Assembly (NCBI GenBank): GCA_017590115.1
Contig: JAGGNK010006448.1
Location: 13,889,860-13,953,859 of the forward strand
Length of the DNA: 64,000 nt
Direction: 5' to 3'
DNA from: Montifringilla adamsi
Lineage: Eukaryota; Chordata; Aves; Passeriformes; Passeridae
In this document: positions 24,336 through 36,400 of the stretch, piece by piece
How the letters are laid out: every line of letters starts with the position of its first letter
Position numbering within the stretch: the stretch's first letter is position 1
The notes under the pieces: model-generated
What the model was told of the DNA's origin: nothing
The model's input: only the letters and a program-made list of their open reading frames with translations
The model's database searches: none
Program-made: the position numbers and the translations under genes

Positions 24336-27300
24336 TAAGTAATGTAAATTTTCCTATGAGAAGCCAAAAGCATTTGGAGAAAAAAAAAAAAAAACTAAAC
24401 CAAAAACCCCTCACATGTTTATCTTTAGATGTGTTCATCTGTGTAAAGAGATTATATAAAGTGTTTGTATGCAAGATTTGTATTTCTTGACTAAATAAAT
24501 TCTGAACAGCAGCTATAATTCCAGAATGCTTAAACCTGAAGTAATTTATGGACCTCTATTGTATGTGCAGGAAATGGAATGACATCTGGCACTTGTTGCT
24601 AGGCAAAATGTGCCCTCCAAATAGCACTTAGAAGTAATCCAGCAGTTTAACTAGTAGGAATGCTAAATTGCTTCCAAGGCAGTTTGCCTGTAATGTATTT
24701 CTAAAATGACTATAAACTTCTTTTCCTAACCAATAATTTATGCCCACAAAGTGTAAACACCGCTGTTTGTGGGGGCAGTCAGCCCTATGTGGAAAAAAGT
24801 CCCAGCATTCTGGGGGAGCATTTTTCTGGGATATACCGAGCACCTCTCAAGAACATTGATTTCAGTTGGAATTAACAAAATACACAATTGCTTTGTAATG
24901 CACAAAATTAGGGTCTTGAAAATCAGCACCCATACTCACTATGAGGGGTGTGAATGTAGGAAAGGAATTTAGCCAGTCTTTTCAGTGGGTTCAGCATTCA
25001 CTTCATCTCTGTTCCATCCCATGGACACTGAAGTTAAAGAGAAATGATTATGTGTTTGTGATGGTGGACTGGAGAGGTCCAGGCAAGACGTCCCTCAGGG
25101 TATTCCTGACACAATACAAAGTAGCAATGACCTGTCTTTTTAGATGAGAGAAAATTGTGTTTGAATATTACATAAGCAATCAGGTGAGCCATGTAGAAGA
25201 AATTAGAAACATGTGATAATTTATATCTGCCTGTCTGATCTTAAAGCCTTTCCAAGATTTAAATAAATATCCACTGTCTAATTGGATAATTGGGATTAAA
25301 CCAAGCAGAGTTCATAAGAAATTAATGAAGATGCACCTTTTCCAAGAAAATCATGCTATTATACTTTTTTTTTTTATTTTAAAATACTTGTAACAGAGAA
25401 AGGTTGACTAACTTATATTCAAATAAAAAATAAAAGTTTATTTCATTATGATCTGATTCATTTTTTTGTTATGGACCTCTATATTGTAGATATCTACCAA
25501 AGACCCCAGCTGAATACATGTTGTAGCTTTGTAGCTTTGATTGGCAACTGTAATATGAATGAGATTCTGCTTTGCTCAGTGATTGTCATTCACACATTCT
25601 TTGCAGAGAACATGAATTTGAACTAATGGCAAGAAAATTAAACAGTTCTTCTATTGATTTGTTAATTCTTCTTGTTATAAAGGCATTTCCTTTAGGGAAA
25701 TTGCATTCTGTTTGGGAATATCTTCTGCAAGGTCTGAATTGATTCTGGATGTGATCACATCTCATCCTTTTGACTGACAAGGTTGGTTCTTTCTGCCAAG
25801 GTTTTTTTATTTTTTTTTCTTTGCATTTTCCATGTCATTGCTTTCTTCCTTCTTCTTTCACTTCTTTGAGTATATGTTTTAACAATTGTCTATATATTTC
25901 TCACCTTCCCTTCTTTTGTTCCTTCTGAATCCTCTCTTCAGTCATGTGGTTTTATTGTCTGTGGTACACATTATATCCCAGTCTTTTTTACTCATCTGGT
26001 GCTGCCTCTTTTTCTCTTCTTGGTTTCTTTTTTCATTTCTTCAGATCTTTAGTTTCTTCTTCATTTGCTTCTAGGTTCCTTACACATGTTCTACTTAATA
26101 CTGTCCTCTGCCTACCCCTACTGCCACAGCCATTTAAAGCAATTGACATTTTCACCTGGTTCCTATCCCTTCCTCCCCTCTCCAATATTTTGCATTCCCC
26201 TTTCAGCCTATACTTTTATCTTTTGTCTTTTTTCCTATGGCAAGCCTTGACTAAAAGAATTTATTAAGAAGAAATATGTTCATTTTAGCTTTTAAAATTT
26301 TAAATGCTATTTACAAAGTAAATCTTGCATTCATGTACACTTTTTTGTCTAAGCCATCATTGTCAGTCTTAACTTAATCCATATTCATAAGTTTCAGTAT
26401 TGGCATGAATTTGTTGTCCTTGTCTAATCTATCTTTCAAATTGATCTGCTTCTTAAAACAACTAACATATCCATAGTAAACAGACATTATTAATTTCTGT
26501 GATAATTGATTTTCCACAAAGTATGAAAGCTAGTCAGGGTTGCCCATTGGGAAAACTCTGAGAAACAAAGCTGTGCTCCCCAAAAGGACAACAGGGGCAG
26601 TTGGAGTTGTTCTTGTTTTTCAAAGTCTATTTTAACTGTTATTAATTGCATTATTTTTGGGGTTTGTGACTTTAGTAAGGTTTTTTCCCTAGTTTTTTTT
26701 TTTTTTTTTAATTCTATTAATAACCATTTAATTCACTGACTAGTCAGGGTCTTACTGTAACTGGAATGGGTTTGCGATTATGCCAAGCTTGAAGAGGCAT
26801 GAATAACCAGCATGGACAGAAAAATTATGAGTGCAGTACATAATGTGTTCCTATTAGTGTGTCTCAGTTGGAAGCAAAAATAACTTGTTTCTGTCCTTGA
26901 TTTCTGAACTGTCCATGCTTGCTCCTTTTAGGGTTTCTAGACCTTTTACTCCCCCCTTCTTCCTCAAAATGTTTTAAAAGTGTATAAATCCTAAGGAATA
27001 AAAAAATAAATTACTCTTCTATTATCAAGACAGCTTGGTGAAACTTCTTATGTGTTTGGCTCCTTTTTTGTTTTTATTGTGTCCTTTAAAATGTTAATTC
27101 TCTTCATCTTAAACTCATAAGAGCAATGAAAGTCTTGTTTACAGAATCTGTAATTTTGGAGGGGTTTTTTTTATCTGCTTTTTTCATTTATTGCAACAAA
27201 ACTTTTTAGGAATTTTATCTTTTGAAAGGTGACAGAGAATCTGCCCTTTTGTCTGTGCATGTAAGAGGTTTGTTATCAAAAGGTACGTAGCATCCTTTGT

Positions 27301-28849
27301 TAGAACAGCCTTCCTTTCTTGTTGCTGTGATTGAGCTTTTGAAGATCCTCTGATGGTTTCATTAGATGAGAGGACACCTCTGTCATGAGCAAGAGTGATT
27401 AAACTAGAGATTGAAACCAGACATAAATCAATGTGAATTTTGCCATTAACTTCATTCAGCCAGTCTTTTTCTGTATCCTTCTCTGCTTACAGTACTCATT
27501 CTGTATGTTCTTTTCCATTCCTTCCTGGCTACCTACTCTCTCAGAAGGAAATGCACAGTGCAAAGTGTAGGGACAAGCCCACTGTCTTCTGTGGTCTGAG
27601 TGTAAAGGCAGTGACTGGCTCACCTTGAATACCTTGGGGACATTAACTAAACTCACTTGTTTTACATGTCTTCCAGTATGTTTTATTCCATATCTATAAA
27701 ATCTGGGTAATTTTTTTCACCACAGTTTCTGGGCATGTGAATGCAAATGTCCACACAAGTACCTAATCATTGATTGTGATATGGTAAGATGACATGGTAA
27801 TAGGACTAAAATTAAAAGAATTCAGGATTTCACCTGAAATTACTTCAGAACTTTGAGCTTCAAACTTTGTAAGAAATGGAATATGTCATTCAATTGTTTG
27901 GATTTTTTTTCTAAATTCATTACTTATTAGCACTACATTTAAATGTGCATTGAGGAGAATAACAACATAAAGAGACTGAGAAGCTCAATTATACCACCCA
28001 CACCTAGAAATAATCCTTTTACACTGAGAATCTGGAACAATGACTTAAAAGCAAATAAAACAATCTGTTCACCTCCTATCCATTATGTTCTTTTAATTGA
28101 GAAGATTTCCCTGATTTATTTTGAACCAAGAAATAAAAATAGAGTTAATTTCAGTTTGCCATGAATTGCAGTCTGTGGTGTTTTTAAAATGTATAATACT
28201 GTGCTGATTACTCTTTGTTTGAAAGGGTGGTAATCTGTGCATACTATCACAGTTGGAGCTCTGTTCCCACCTGCCAGCTATTTTCTCACTCTGTCTCTGG
28301 GCAAGGAGGTTTTTACGTGTTGCTTTTAAAGTAATTTGATGCAAAGAATAAGTAATATAATAGCTCCTACTCTGCAAAAGCCTTTTCCTAAGTTGTCTGA
28401 CCTTTTACAGAAAGGTCTGAGCACAGTCACCCATCCAATTATGGTGACGTACCCAAGGCACTTAAGTTAGTAACCTCTCTATCTTACTAAAATGCCTACA
28501 ATGTTTTTCAGACTGTGCTTTGCAGAACTGTGAGGTGCCATGAACGGTAAAGTTTTCAAAAAGGCAACTGAAGAAATCCGCTCTAATATATATTTCACAA
28601 AATATATGAGTTTTCTGAAAATGATCACGTTATCTGGGAAATGTCTAAGGGTCTAAAAGCAAGAATATGTTATAGCCTAGTAAAGACTTTTCTCCAGGCA
28701 TAAACTCTAAATCAAACCAAGCTGCTTGTTGGAGCCACTGGCTGTAGTGCTTTCATAATTGTCTCAAAATAAATTATCTATCTATCTATTATATTACTTA
28801 AAATAGCTTATAATAATAGCTTAAAATATATAATAGCTTAAAATAAAGC
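24336..28849. other. Non-coding, probable intron with pyrimidine-rich block
   Basis: Unique AT-rich sequence. The + strand from about 25785 to 26250 is strongly C/T-rich and gives spurious Phe/Leu/Ser-rich open frames. Short tandem runs (TATC and AATAGCTTA units) occur at 28775-28840. Confidence 0.6.
28775..28840. repeat. Short tandem repeats (TATC and AATAGCTTA units)
   Basis: Roughly four TATC units (28775-28790) are followed by three copies of AATAGCTTA beginning at 28802, 28815 and 28832, directly before a CR1 copy. Confidence 0.75.
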
Positions 28850-29282
28850 TGTTAGAAAGTGTCCAAAGGGCCTGGAGGGAAATCAGTATGAGGAGTAGCA
28901 GAGGTAATTTGGTTTCTTCAACCTGGAGAAGAGGAAACTGAGGGGAGACCTCACTGCAGTTGCAGCTTCCTCATGATGGGGAGAGGAGGGGCAGGTGCTG
29001 ATTCCTGTAGTGACAAGTGACACGACCTGAGGGGATGGAAAGAAGATGTGTGAGGGGATATGAGAAAAATATCTTCATCTGGAGGGTGGTTGGGCACTGG
29101 GACAGGCTCGCAGGGAAGTGGTCTCAGCACCATCCTGACAGAGCTCAAGAAGAATTTAGACAATGATCTCAGGCACATGGTGTGACTCTTGTGGTGCTCC
29201 TGTGCAGAGCCAGGAGTTGGACTTTGATGATTCTTGTCAGTCCCTTCCAGCTCAGAATATTCTATGATTCTGTGATTCTGTG
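28850..29282 (+). mobile_element. CR1 LINE 3' end, sense, with octamer tail
   Basis: Contains the CAACCTGGAGAAGAGGAAAC and GAGGGGAGACCTCA blocks, a GGCACTGGGACAGGCTCGCA block, and ends TCCCTTCCAGCTCAGAATAT then TCTATGATTCTGTGATTCTG. This is the standard order of an avian CR1 3' UTR with its octamer tail, about 430 bases. The element is 5'-truncated as is usual. A minus-strand open frame of 123 codons over it is a shadow. Confidence 0.93.
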
Positions 29283-32119
29283 CCCCATCTGGAAAAAGTA
29301 AACTTTTTTTCATCCCTGCCACCTCCTTCTCTATGGCAGTCTTCCTATTAGTAAAGAAAGTGCAATGAATTCTTAAAGAATCTTATTTTGCATGCCTGAT
29401 TTCTTTACCAATCCTCCTATTATTCCACTTGCTGAGCCTTCCTTGTGTTGGACTCAAGTCACTGGATGAGGAATATTTTCAGAGGTGAGGACAGAGCTTC
29501 TGTTATCTCAGGAATTCAATTTCCCAAATACCATATACTGTGTTTTGGAAAGTGAAGTCTATTTTAATTTCGCTGAGGAGCCAGTACACAGCGTGGTAAA
29601 TTGGTAAGTCTGTACTTTAAAGAATGTGATAACAACCGGTGCTGCAGGAGGTTTGGCTGGACTGTAGAAAAACTATCAACCTGAGGCATGTTCTAGGAAG
29701 CAAGATTCATCTTTATTTGGCTGAACTTCAGATTCTTCTTGAAACTGATAAAAAAAACCACCACAATCTCTGAACAGGTTAAAACTTCACAAATATTTAT
29801 CTTTTCTAAAAGCATAGGAAAAAATTTAGTCTTGAGAGATGATTAGTATTAAAAAAGCAAGAGAAGAAAGACTTAATACCTAGCAGAACAGTGGGGGAAG
29901 AGTATAGCCAAAACAAATACTGAGAATTATGTTTGTTTAACATTTGGCAGGAGATAAATATGGGCACAACTTTACTCAGACTTGCATTTAATTTTAGATC
30001 CATGATCTTCATTGGAATGTTGAGGTATAACCCTTATAGGTGTCAGATATTTTCAAAACTTTCTAAAATGAGCTTTTGAGGCACCCATGGTTTTTTTGCT
30101 CTACTAATGGTCTATTAAAACTATGTGTAATGCTCAGTTTGTTTTTAAATATTAGTGCAAGCTTGAATACTCTGTTTTATACACCTCTTATTTTGTAATG
30201 AGTTTTCCCCATATGCTAGCAAAAGTTTTGGAGACATTAATGACTCAATTTCAGGGATTACTAGGTGGTATTTAACAATTTAAATCTGTGACAAGCTGCT
30301 GTTTCCCATTTCTATTTTCTGTGTTGTGTGTATCCACATTGTTTGAAGAGAAAGGGGCCAGATTTCCTACCAGAAACATTTCTAAAGAAAGTGGTTAATT
30401 ATATTTATGATCTTGAGCTATAGGAGAAATGTGCAATCCTTTAATTTCTTACATATGTAAAAACACTATTTTTAAACCATTAAATAAAATTATCCATTTA
30501 AATTAACTAGTTATATTTATAATGAAATTATGGATAAATTGTTTTGTAAAGCATATACAACTTTGACAACAAATATTACTATCTTTAGGAGATAACACTT
30601 AATATAATTATTTCAGATAAGAAGGCGCATCATCTAGGAGATCCTGGGCTTGAAAATCGAAGTCTTTGGATCACCAGTCAGTCATTTCTTAAGCACAATT
30701 ACTGAATAACAATAACTTTCATGATGCTGATAGATTTAAGTGTATTCATTGTAGGGGGCTTGTAGTTGTTTTGTGAGGGCATGTCCCCTTTTCTGCTCTC
30801 CAGCTCACAATGCAAAGGAGATACAGCATAAAGTTTTTAGTTTCTGACTCAGTGTTGGCTACACGGTCACCAAACAGGCCTTGTTCAGTGCATTGGCTTT
30901 AATTAGGTGTAGGTTCTCCCATGTGCAGCTCAGGATTGTGCCAGGCTTGTAATTTTGACCCTTTGGCCACTAGGTTTGCCATGCTGTAAATAGTACTTGA
31001 TTCACTTTTGTACTATTTGGAGCTGTCTTACCCAGCTGGCTTGTTCCATGTAATATTTCTGTAGCTGGCATGTTTAATGTGGACTTTGTTGACCAGCAGA
31101 GAAACAGAAATGGTAGAATGTCTGGGATTTTGTTAGAGAATGCTAAAGAGAATTGTAACACACCTGTGGCTAGAGCTTGTTGTTAATCCTAGTAATATAG
31201 GCTCTCAGACTCCATAAGGTGTTATTTAAAATAGCTTTTATTGGTACATTTAATTGGAGATAACAGAAGAAGGACAAAAAGGAATAGAACAGATAACTTT
31301 ACATCTCCTTAAGTTGTGCAGCATCAGAAGGACTTCTAATCAAGGCATGTCAGGCTGCCTGGATTCTGTCTGTGCTGAGGTTTACCAGTGTGGTGGCCTT
31401 CACACCTCTTATAGGATATTCTCAGAGGTGACCATTATGGGTCATTTTCACTGTCAACAACAGGATGTTCAAATGAGAACTTTAAGAAAAAAGCAAAGCC
31501 ACACCGGTGTCCACTTATTTCATATGTAGCAAATTAAATGTTATACAGCTAATCTGAGCTCATCTGGTCCTTAAAGCAAGTTTGTGGTGTCAACCTGTGC
31601 TTGATGTAAACCGCAGTACCAGCTGCATTCATTTTGAAGGTGCAATGTGTATAACATAGCTTTACTCCTAAATTACTTTCTGATATTTTTTTCCCCTCAG
31701 TGATCTGATACACTGGTAACATTTGGTTTGTATTTAGCAAGGTATATTTTAGCCCTACCAGCTTTAGTATATCTTCAGTACTAATGTCCCAGGCATTTGG
31801 AGGCATGTTTTTTAATATATTTATGTGCCCTTTTTTAAAAATAAGAAACCCTGCAGCATTAATGGGTTTTTCATAGGGGGATGGTGATATTTTTAATCTC
31901 ACAGGGAGTCAGAAATTGTCCTTCAGTCAGTTTGGTTCATCACTTTTAGACTTACAGAGCCTAAAAGGTTATGTGTAGCCACAGACCATGGAAGGAGCCA
32001 GCGAAAGGTATCTGGGACAACGTTTGTTAGTCAACCTGGAGCATATACCAAACTGGCTAGACTTAGTAAATGGGGTTGTACTACATTTTTGCTTTTGTGC
32101 AGATGATTTCTTTATAGTA
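29283..32119. other. Non-coding, probable intron
   Basis: Nothing recognisable. The last 130 bases before the LTR could belong to it or to an internal remnant, but I cannot support that. Confidence 0.55.
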
Positions 32120-32600
32120 GTTGGTATGTATTTTGTATCTGTGCTGCAAACAGTGTTGATAACTCAGGGATGTTTCAGCTGTTACTGAGCAGCGCTTGCA
32201 CAGAGTCAAGGCCTTTTCTGCCTCTCACCCACCAGTGATCAGGCTGAGGGTGCACAAGGAGCTGGGAGGGGACACAGCCAGGACAGCAGATTCCAGCTGA
32301 CCATGGGCATATCCTGTATGGCATCATGCTCAGCATATAAAGCTTGGGGAAGAAGGCGGGATGTTCAGAATTACGGCGTTTCTGTTCCCAAATCACCATC
32401 CTGTGTGAAGCAGAGAAGCTTTCCTGAGGATGCCTGAACACCTGCCTGCCAATGGGAAGTGGTGAATTAATTCCTTGTTTTGCCTTGTTTGTGTGCGCAG
32501 CTTTTACTTTACCTATGAAACAGTCTTTACCTCAACCCACGAGTTTTCTCACTTCTACCATTCCAGTTCTCTCCCCCATCCCATGAGGGGTAACTTCTCT
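32120..32600 (+). mobile_element. Endogenous retrovirus LTR (ERVL-like, probably solo)
   Basis: The sequence follows the avian ERVL-like LTR I remember: AGTGTTGATAACTCAGGGAT, a GAGCAGCGCTTGCACAGAGT block, GGGAGGGGACACAGCC, a TATA-bearing CAGCATATAAAGC, ACACCTGCCTGCCAATGGGA, and near the 3' end CAACCCACGAGTTTTCTCAC and TCTCTCCCCCATCCCATGAG. No gag, pol or env sequence was seen on either side within the window, so a solo LTR formed by recombination is the simplest reading. The 5' and 3' limits are approximate, and target-site duplications could not be fixed by eye. Confidence 0.85.
32336..32341 (+). promoter_or_regulatory. LTR TATA box
   Basis: TATAAA inside CATATAAAGC sits roughly 215 bases into the LTR, at the place where the U3 promoter of this LTR type has it. 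The motif is intact, but activity is unknown. Confidence 0.6.
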
Positions 32601-33389
32601 GAACGTTACCTTATGGAAAGGAGTTGTTCATCTCTTTGTTTGACATGTGCAGTATCTGTGCAAAAGTCTACACTGGGACAGTAATATATGGAAAAGAAGT
32701 CTTCTAAAAAAGCGAAAGAATACTTACTCTGCCTATTTAAAGATCTTCTTACTTAAAAGTTGATTATTTTTGATCTTCAAAAAAAAAAAACAAAAAAAAA
32801 GAGAAACCATTTGGTTAAAAAAAGTAGGAAATCTTTCACAGAAAAATTGAATTATTAATGGAAGCCTTGACTCTAGACTGTTTTGATGGATAAAACTAAT
32901 TTATCTCTGTCTCCCTGAGATATTTATATCATCTGTCTAAACAGCATGAGTCACATTTAAAATGATATCAACTTGTGCCACCTCCAGGATAAAAAACTGG
33001 AGCTGGTTCAGCTGAGTGTTGCTTTCCTTCATTTTAATAATTCAAAATATCCAATTGATTTTTATTAAAATTGAGTCTGTTCACTTTACAAAGAATTTAA
33101 ATCCATAGCCAAGTGGGGAAAAGAGATGTCACTGATCAGCAGTATAATTATGCTTTCTTGTATTTTGGACACCCTTACTACAGGTAGAGGAAAAATGTGT
33201 GTTGTCTTTGATTCTTGAGGCATGTGTATATGCCTATAGGATAGGCACAAACTTTTTAATACTGAGTACACCTGTGTAGTAATAAAACATATAGGGTTTT
33301 TTTACAAATATGACTGTGGGGTTTCTGTACACTTCAAGTAAAAGCCTCAAGCTATGTGAAAGACCATTTGGTCTTAGAGCACTGAGCAC

Positions 33390-33428
33390 TTTTAGCACTC
33401 TTAGGTCCAATACTTAAGAGTGCTAAAA
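33390..33428. repeat. Tight inverted repeat, 14 perfect pairs, five-base loop
   Basis: TTTTAGCACTCTTA (33390-33403) is the exact reverse complement of 33415-33428. In RNA one G-U and two more Watson-Crick pairs extend the stem inwards to 17 pairs, leaving a CCAAT loop (33407-33411). Confidence 0.92.
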
Positions 33429-36400
33429 ATATGTATTACCCTTGCCATGTGTTGCAACTGGAAACAATGAAATTGGAGTAGAAGTGTTTGGAAAACTTTT
33501 ATCTCTTGCTCACTTTTCTTTTTTTTTTTAACAATGATGAAAAAGTTATTTTAGAATTTTCTATTAAATTAACTTCCAAATTTTTTTTTATGTCATCTGG
33601 AACTTTTTGATATTAAAAAGACTTATAACACATTATGCTTTCTTTGCATTTATTTGCTGAAAACATTTGTTTCTAATACCTTGGTAGGCATTTAAGCAGA
33701 AGCAGGATGGAGACATAGAAAGGGCTACACAATTGTATAACCTGACACAGAGTTGTGTGCAGAGAAATTTTAAGAGCACAGGAGACAATCTCACCTATAT
33801 CTGTTTCTTGCTGAGACAGATATTTGAGAGGGAAAAAATTCAAAAATTTATATGGAATAATAGATCATGTAAAAGGTGAAAATCCTTCCTTGCCACTTTC
33901 AGAAACTGTTGATCTGAAATTCTGAAATATAGGATTAGAATAGCATATATAAGAAACAGTACTATGACCAGTATATGTAATAAAAATCGTTTATAAGCAT
34001 TACTTTAATTTAGTTTCTAATCTTTTCAGTGGAATTGTGATTGTCAGTAAATATAGTTTTACATTCCAAGACTAAATAAAATCATTCATGATGATCTCTT
34101 TGGGCAGAGAAAGATAACTGTAGTCTCAGTAGTTGGGAGTATTCATACTTTCCAGGGGGCAGCAATTTTTTAAATTTTATTTTTAATATTTTTAAAAATT
34201 TCAGTTTAATTTTCTAATATATTTTAGTTTCTAAAGATACTGACTTTAAGGTATTGTTTGATCTGATCCATGGATTCTAATTAATGTATTTATCTAATAC
34301 ATGTCCTATATGATGTTGATTTAAATTTTAGGTGTTTTCTTAAAATACTCTCCTGCAAATGCTAGTAATTTTTATCCCCGAATTTAGCAATAGTACTTTT
34401 AAATCAGATTATTTGCACAGCTTGTATTCAGAGATGATTAGAAGATTTATAAACTTCTGAATTCACATTGACACAAGTCAACATGAAACAAAGATGTTAT
34501 TGCTGTAAATACTTTAGAGTATCTACAATAGAAATAGCTACTGTTATAAATCTCCTGAAAATTACACACCATCAGCAGTCATGCCCTCATACCTATCTCT
34601 GGTACTTTTTCTATATTTTAATGTAGGTTCTGATTGATTTTTTTCATTTTAGAACAATATTTGATAATTGCTTACTAAGACTTCTAAGCGATCCCTGCAA
34701 CATGGCACAAGTGCAAGAGGAATTTTTTTTGCTTTTCAGTGGGAAGTACCTACAGTCATTTGTTTAGGTTTAATCCATACTTCTGTTGGAGTTATGATTT
34801 AACAGCATTTATGATGTTTTCCTTGTCAAAGTGCTTCTGCTAATAACTAGATTGAGATGGTTTGTCATCAGTTTTCAATTTTAACTCTGAAAATCCATTT
34901 CAGATAAACTTAAATGTGCGTGGGGAATCCAATCACTGCAGAGCACTGAGAGGCAAACTGCTACAGACCTTGTGTGCTCTTGTCAGTGACACTCAGTGTC
35001 TCAGGCTCCCCACAGCCCAGTGCTCAGTGGTTTTGTTTCTTACTCTGGGCTGCTCTGAGGTCTGGACACCCTAAATAAACATGGATAAATTGGTTTAATG
35101 TGAGAGCATCTAAGTTCCAATGTAGTGGGTTTTCTTTTCATTTTTAATAGCCTTTTGAGAGATAGATAAGGTTAAATTTCTTTTCATCCTTAAAGGTCTC
35201 TGGGCCCACTGTGTTGCTTTTAAAATTTCTGATGAAATTCTTTTTGGGACTGTGACTTGTTGATAAAGAAGCTTCAGTGACAAAATTGGCTTGAAATGTT
35301 CTATTATCTTCAGGCTGCTTTCCCCTTGAAATTTCCCCCTGGATTTTTGAGCATTGTTTCTGAATTCCAACCAGTCTCCTTGGTCAATCCATAGTTTAAC
35401 CTCATCCTGTCAGCGCAGGCAGAGTGATGAGTGGTTGTGATGTGAAGGAGGAGGCAGTATTCTTGTGAAAACCCCAGTGTTGCTGAATCTCCTTTCAGCA
35501 GGGGCAGAATCCCTAGAGCATATTGCAAAGGTTAAGAAGACCTGGCTTTTGTTGGAGGCAATGCAACATAGACAATCAAGATCCCAACCCTAAAAAAAGA
35601 GATTAATAAAAACATACTGAGACAGAGAAAAAAAGTAATAATACCAACTTCTTCTTATTTTTCCCCCTTAAAACTGCAACTCCAACAATTCTGAAAAGGG
35701 AGATTCAGAGGAATGATTCATCTGAGTTCAAGTCACAGTTATTGAGAATCTCAAATGCAGTTAAGTAGAATAGTCCATTTTGCAAATCCTATTTTAGTGT
35801 AATCTGAAATGTTTTCACTAGCTTTTTATTGGTATAAAGTAGCACAATCTATTTCACTAACTACTGGAAAGAAAGTTTTCCATTTGGAAAGAGATATTAA
35901 AAACATCCTCATTGTGCTGGTCTAGGTTGAAAGTGCAGAACAATGTTTTAATTTTTTTTCCAAAATTTTCAACTCTTAAAATTCAATTACCCTTCCTATC
36001 CAATATCCCAGTTGGAATTTGGAATCCATAACAAAAGATTCTTCATATTTCTTCACCCATTTAATGAATTGGTTTTTTCAGATTTAAAAAGCACTTCAGA
36101 AACCATTCAGGGGTTGCTAAAAATGCATAGTAATGTGCCCATTTAATTTATCATTCCAGCTGCTGATTTTCTTCTGATGACTAACTTCACGCTTGAGAGA
36201 GAAATCCTTATCTTAGCATAAGCATCTCACCTGCCTGTAGAAAATTGATTCCATTACAATTTTAAAATGAGAACTGCCTTCAATTGTGTTCTTACATAGA
36301 ATATTTGGGCTTTAGCTATCAAAAACATGTGGCAGCAAGGACATCTGGGTGTATTTTAGTGTCTGGCCAAACAGCCTGGATCTTCATGCTCAAGTAAGAC

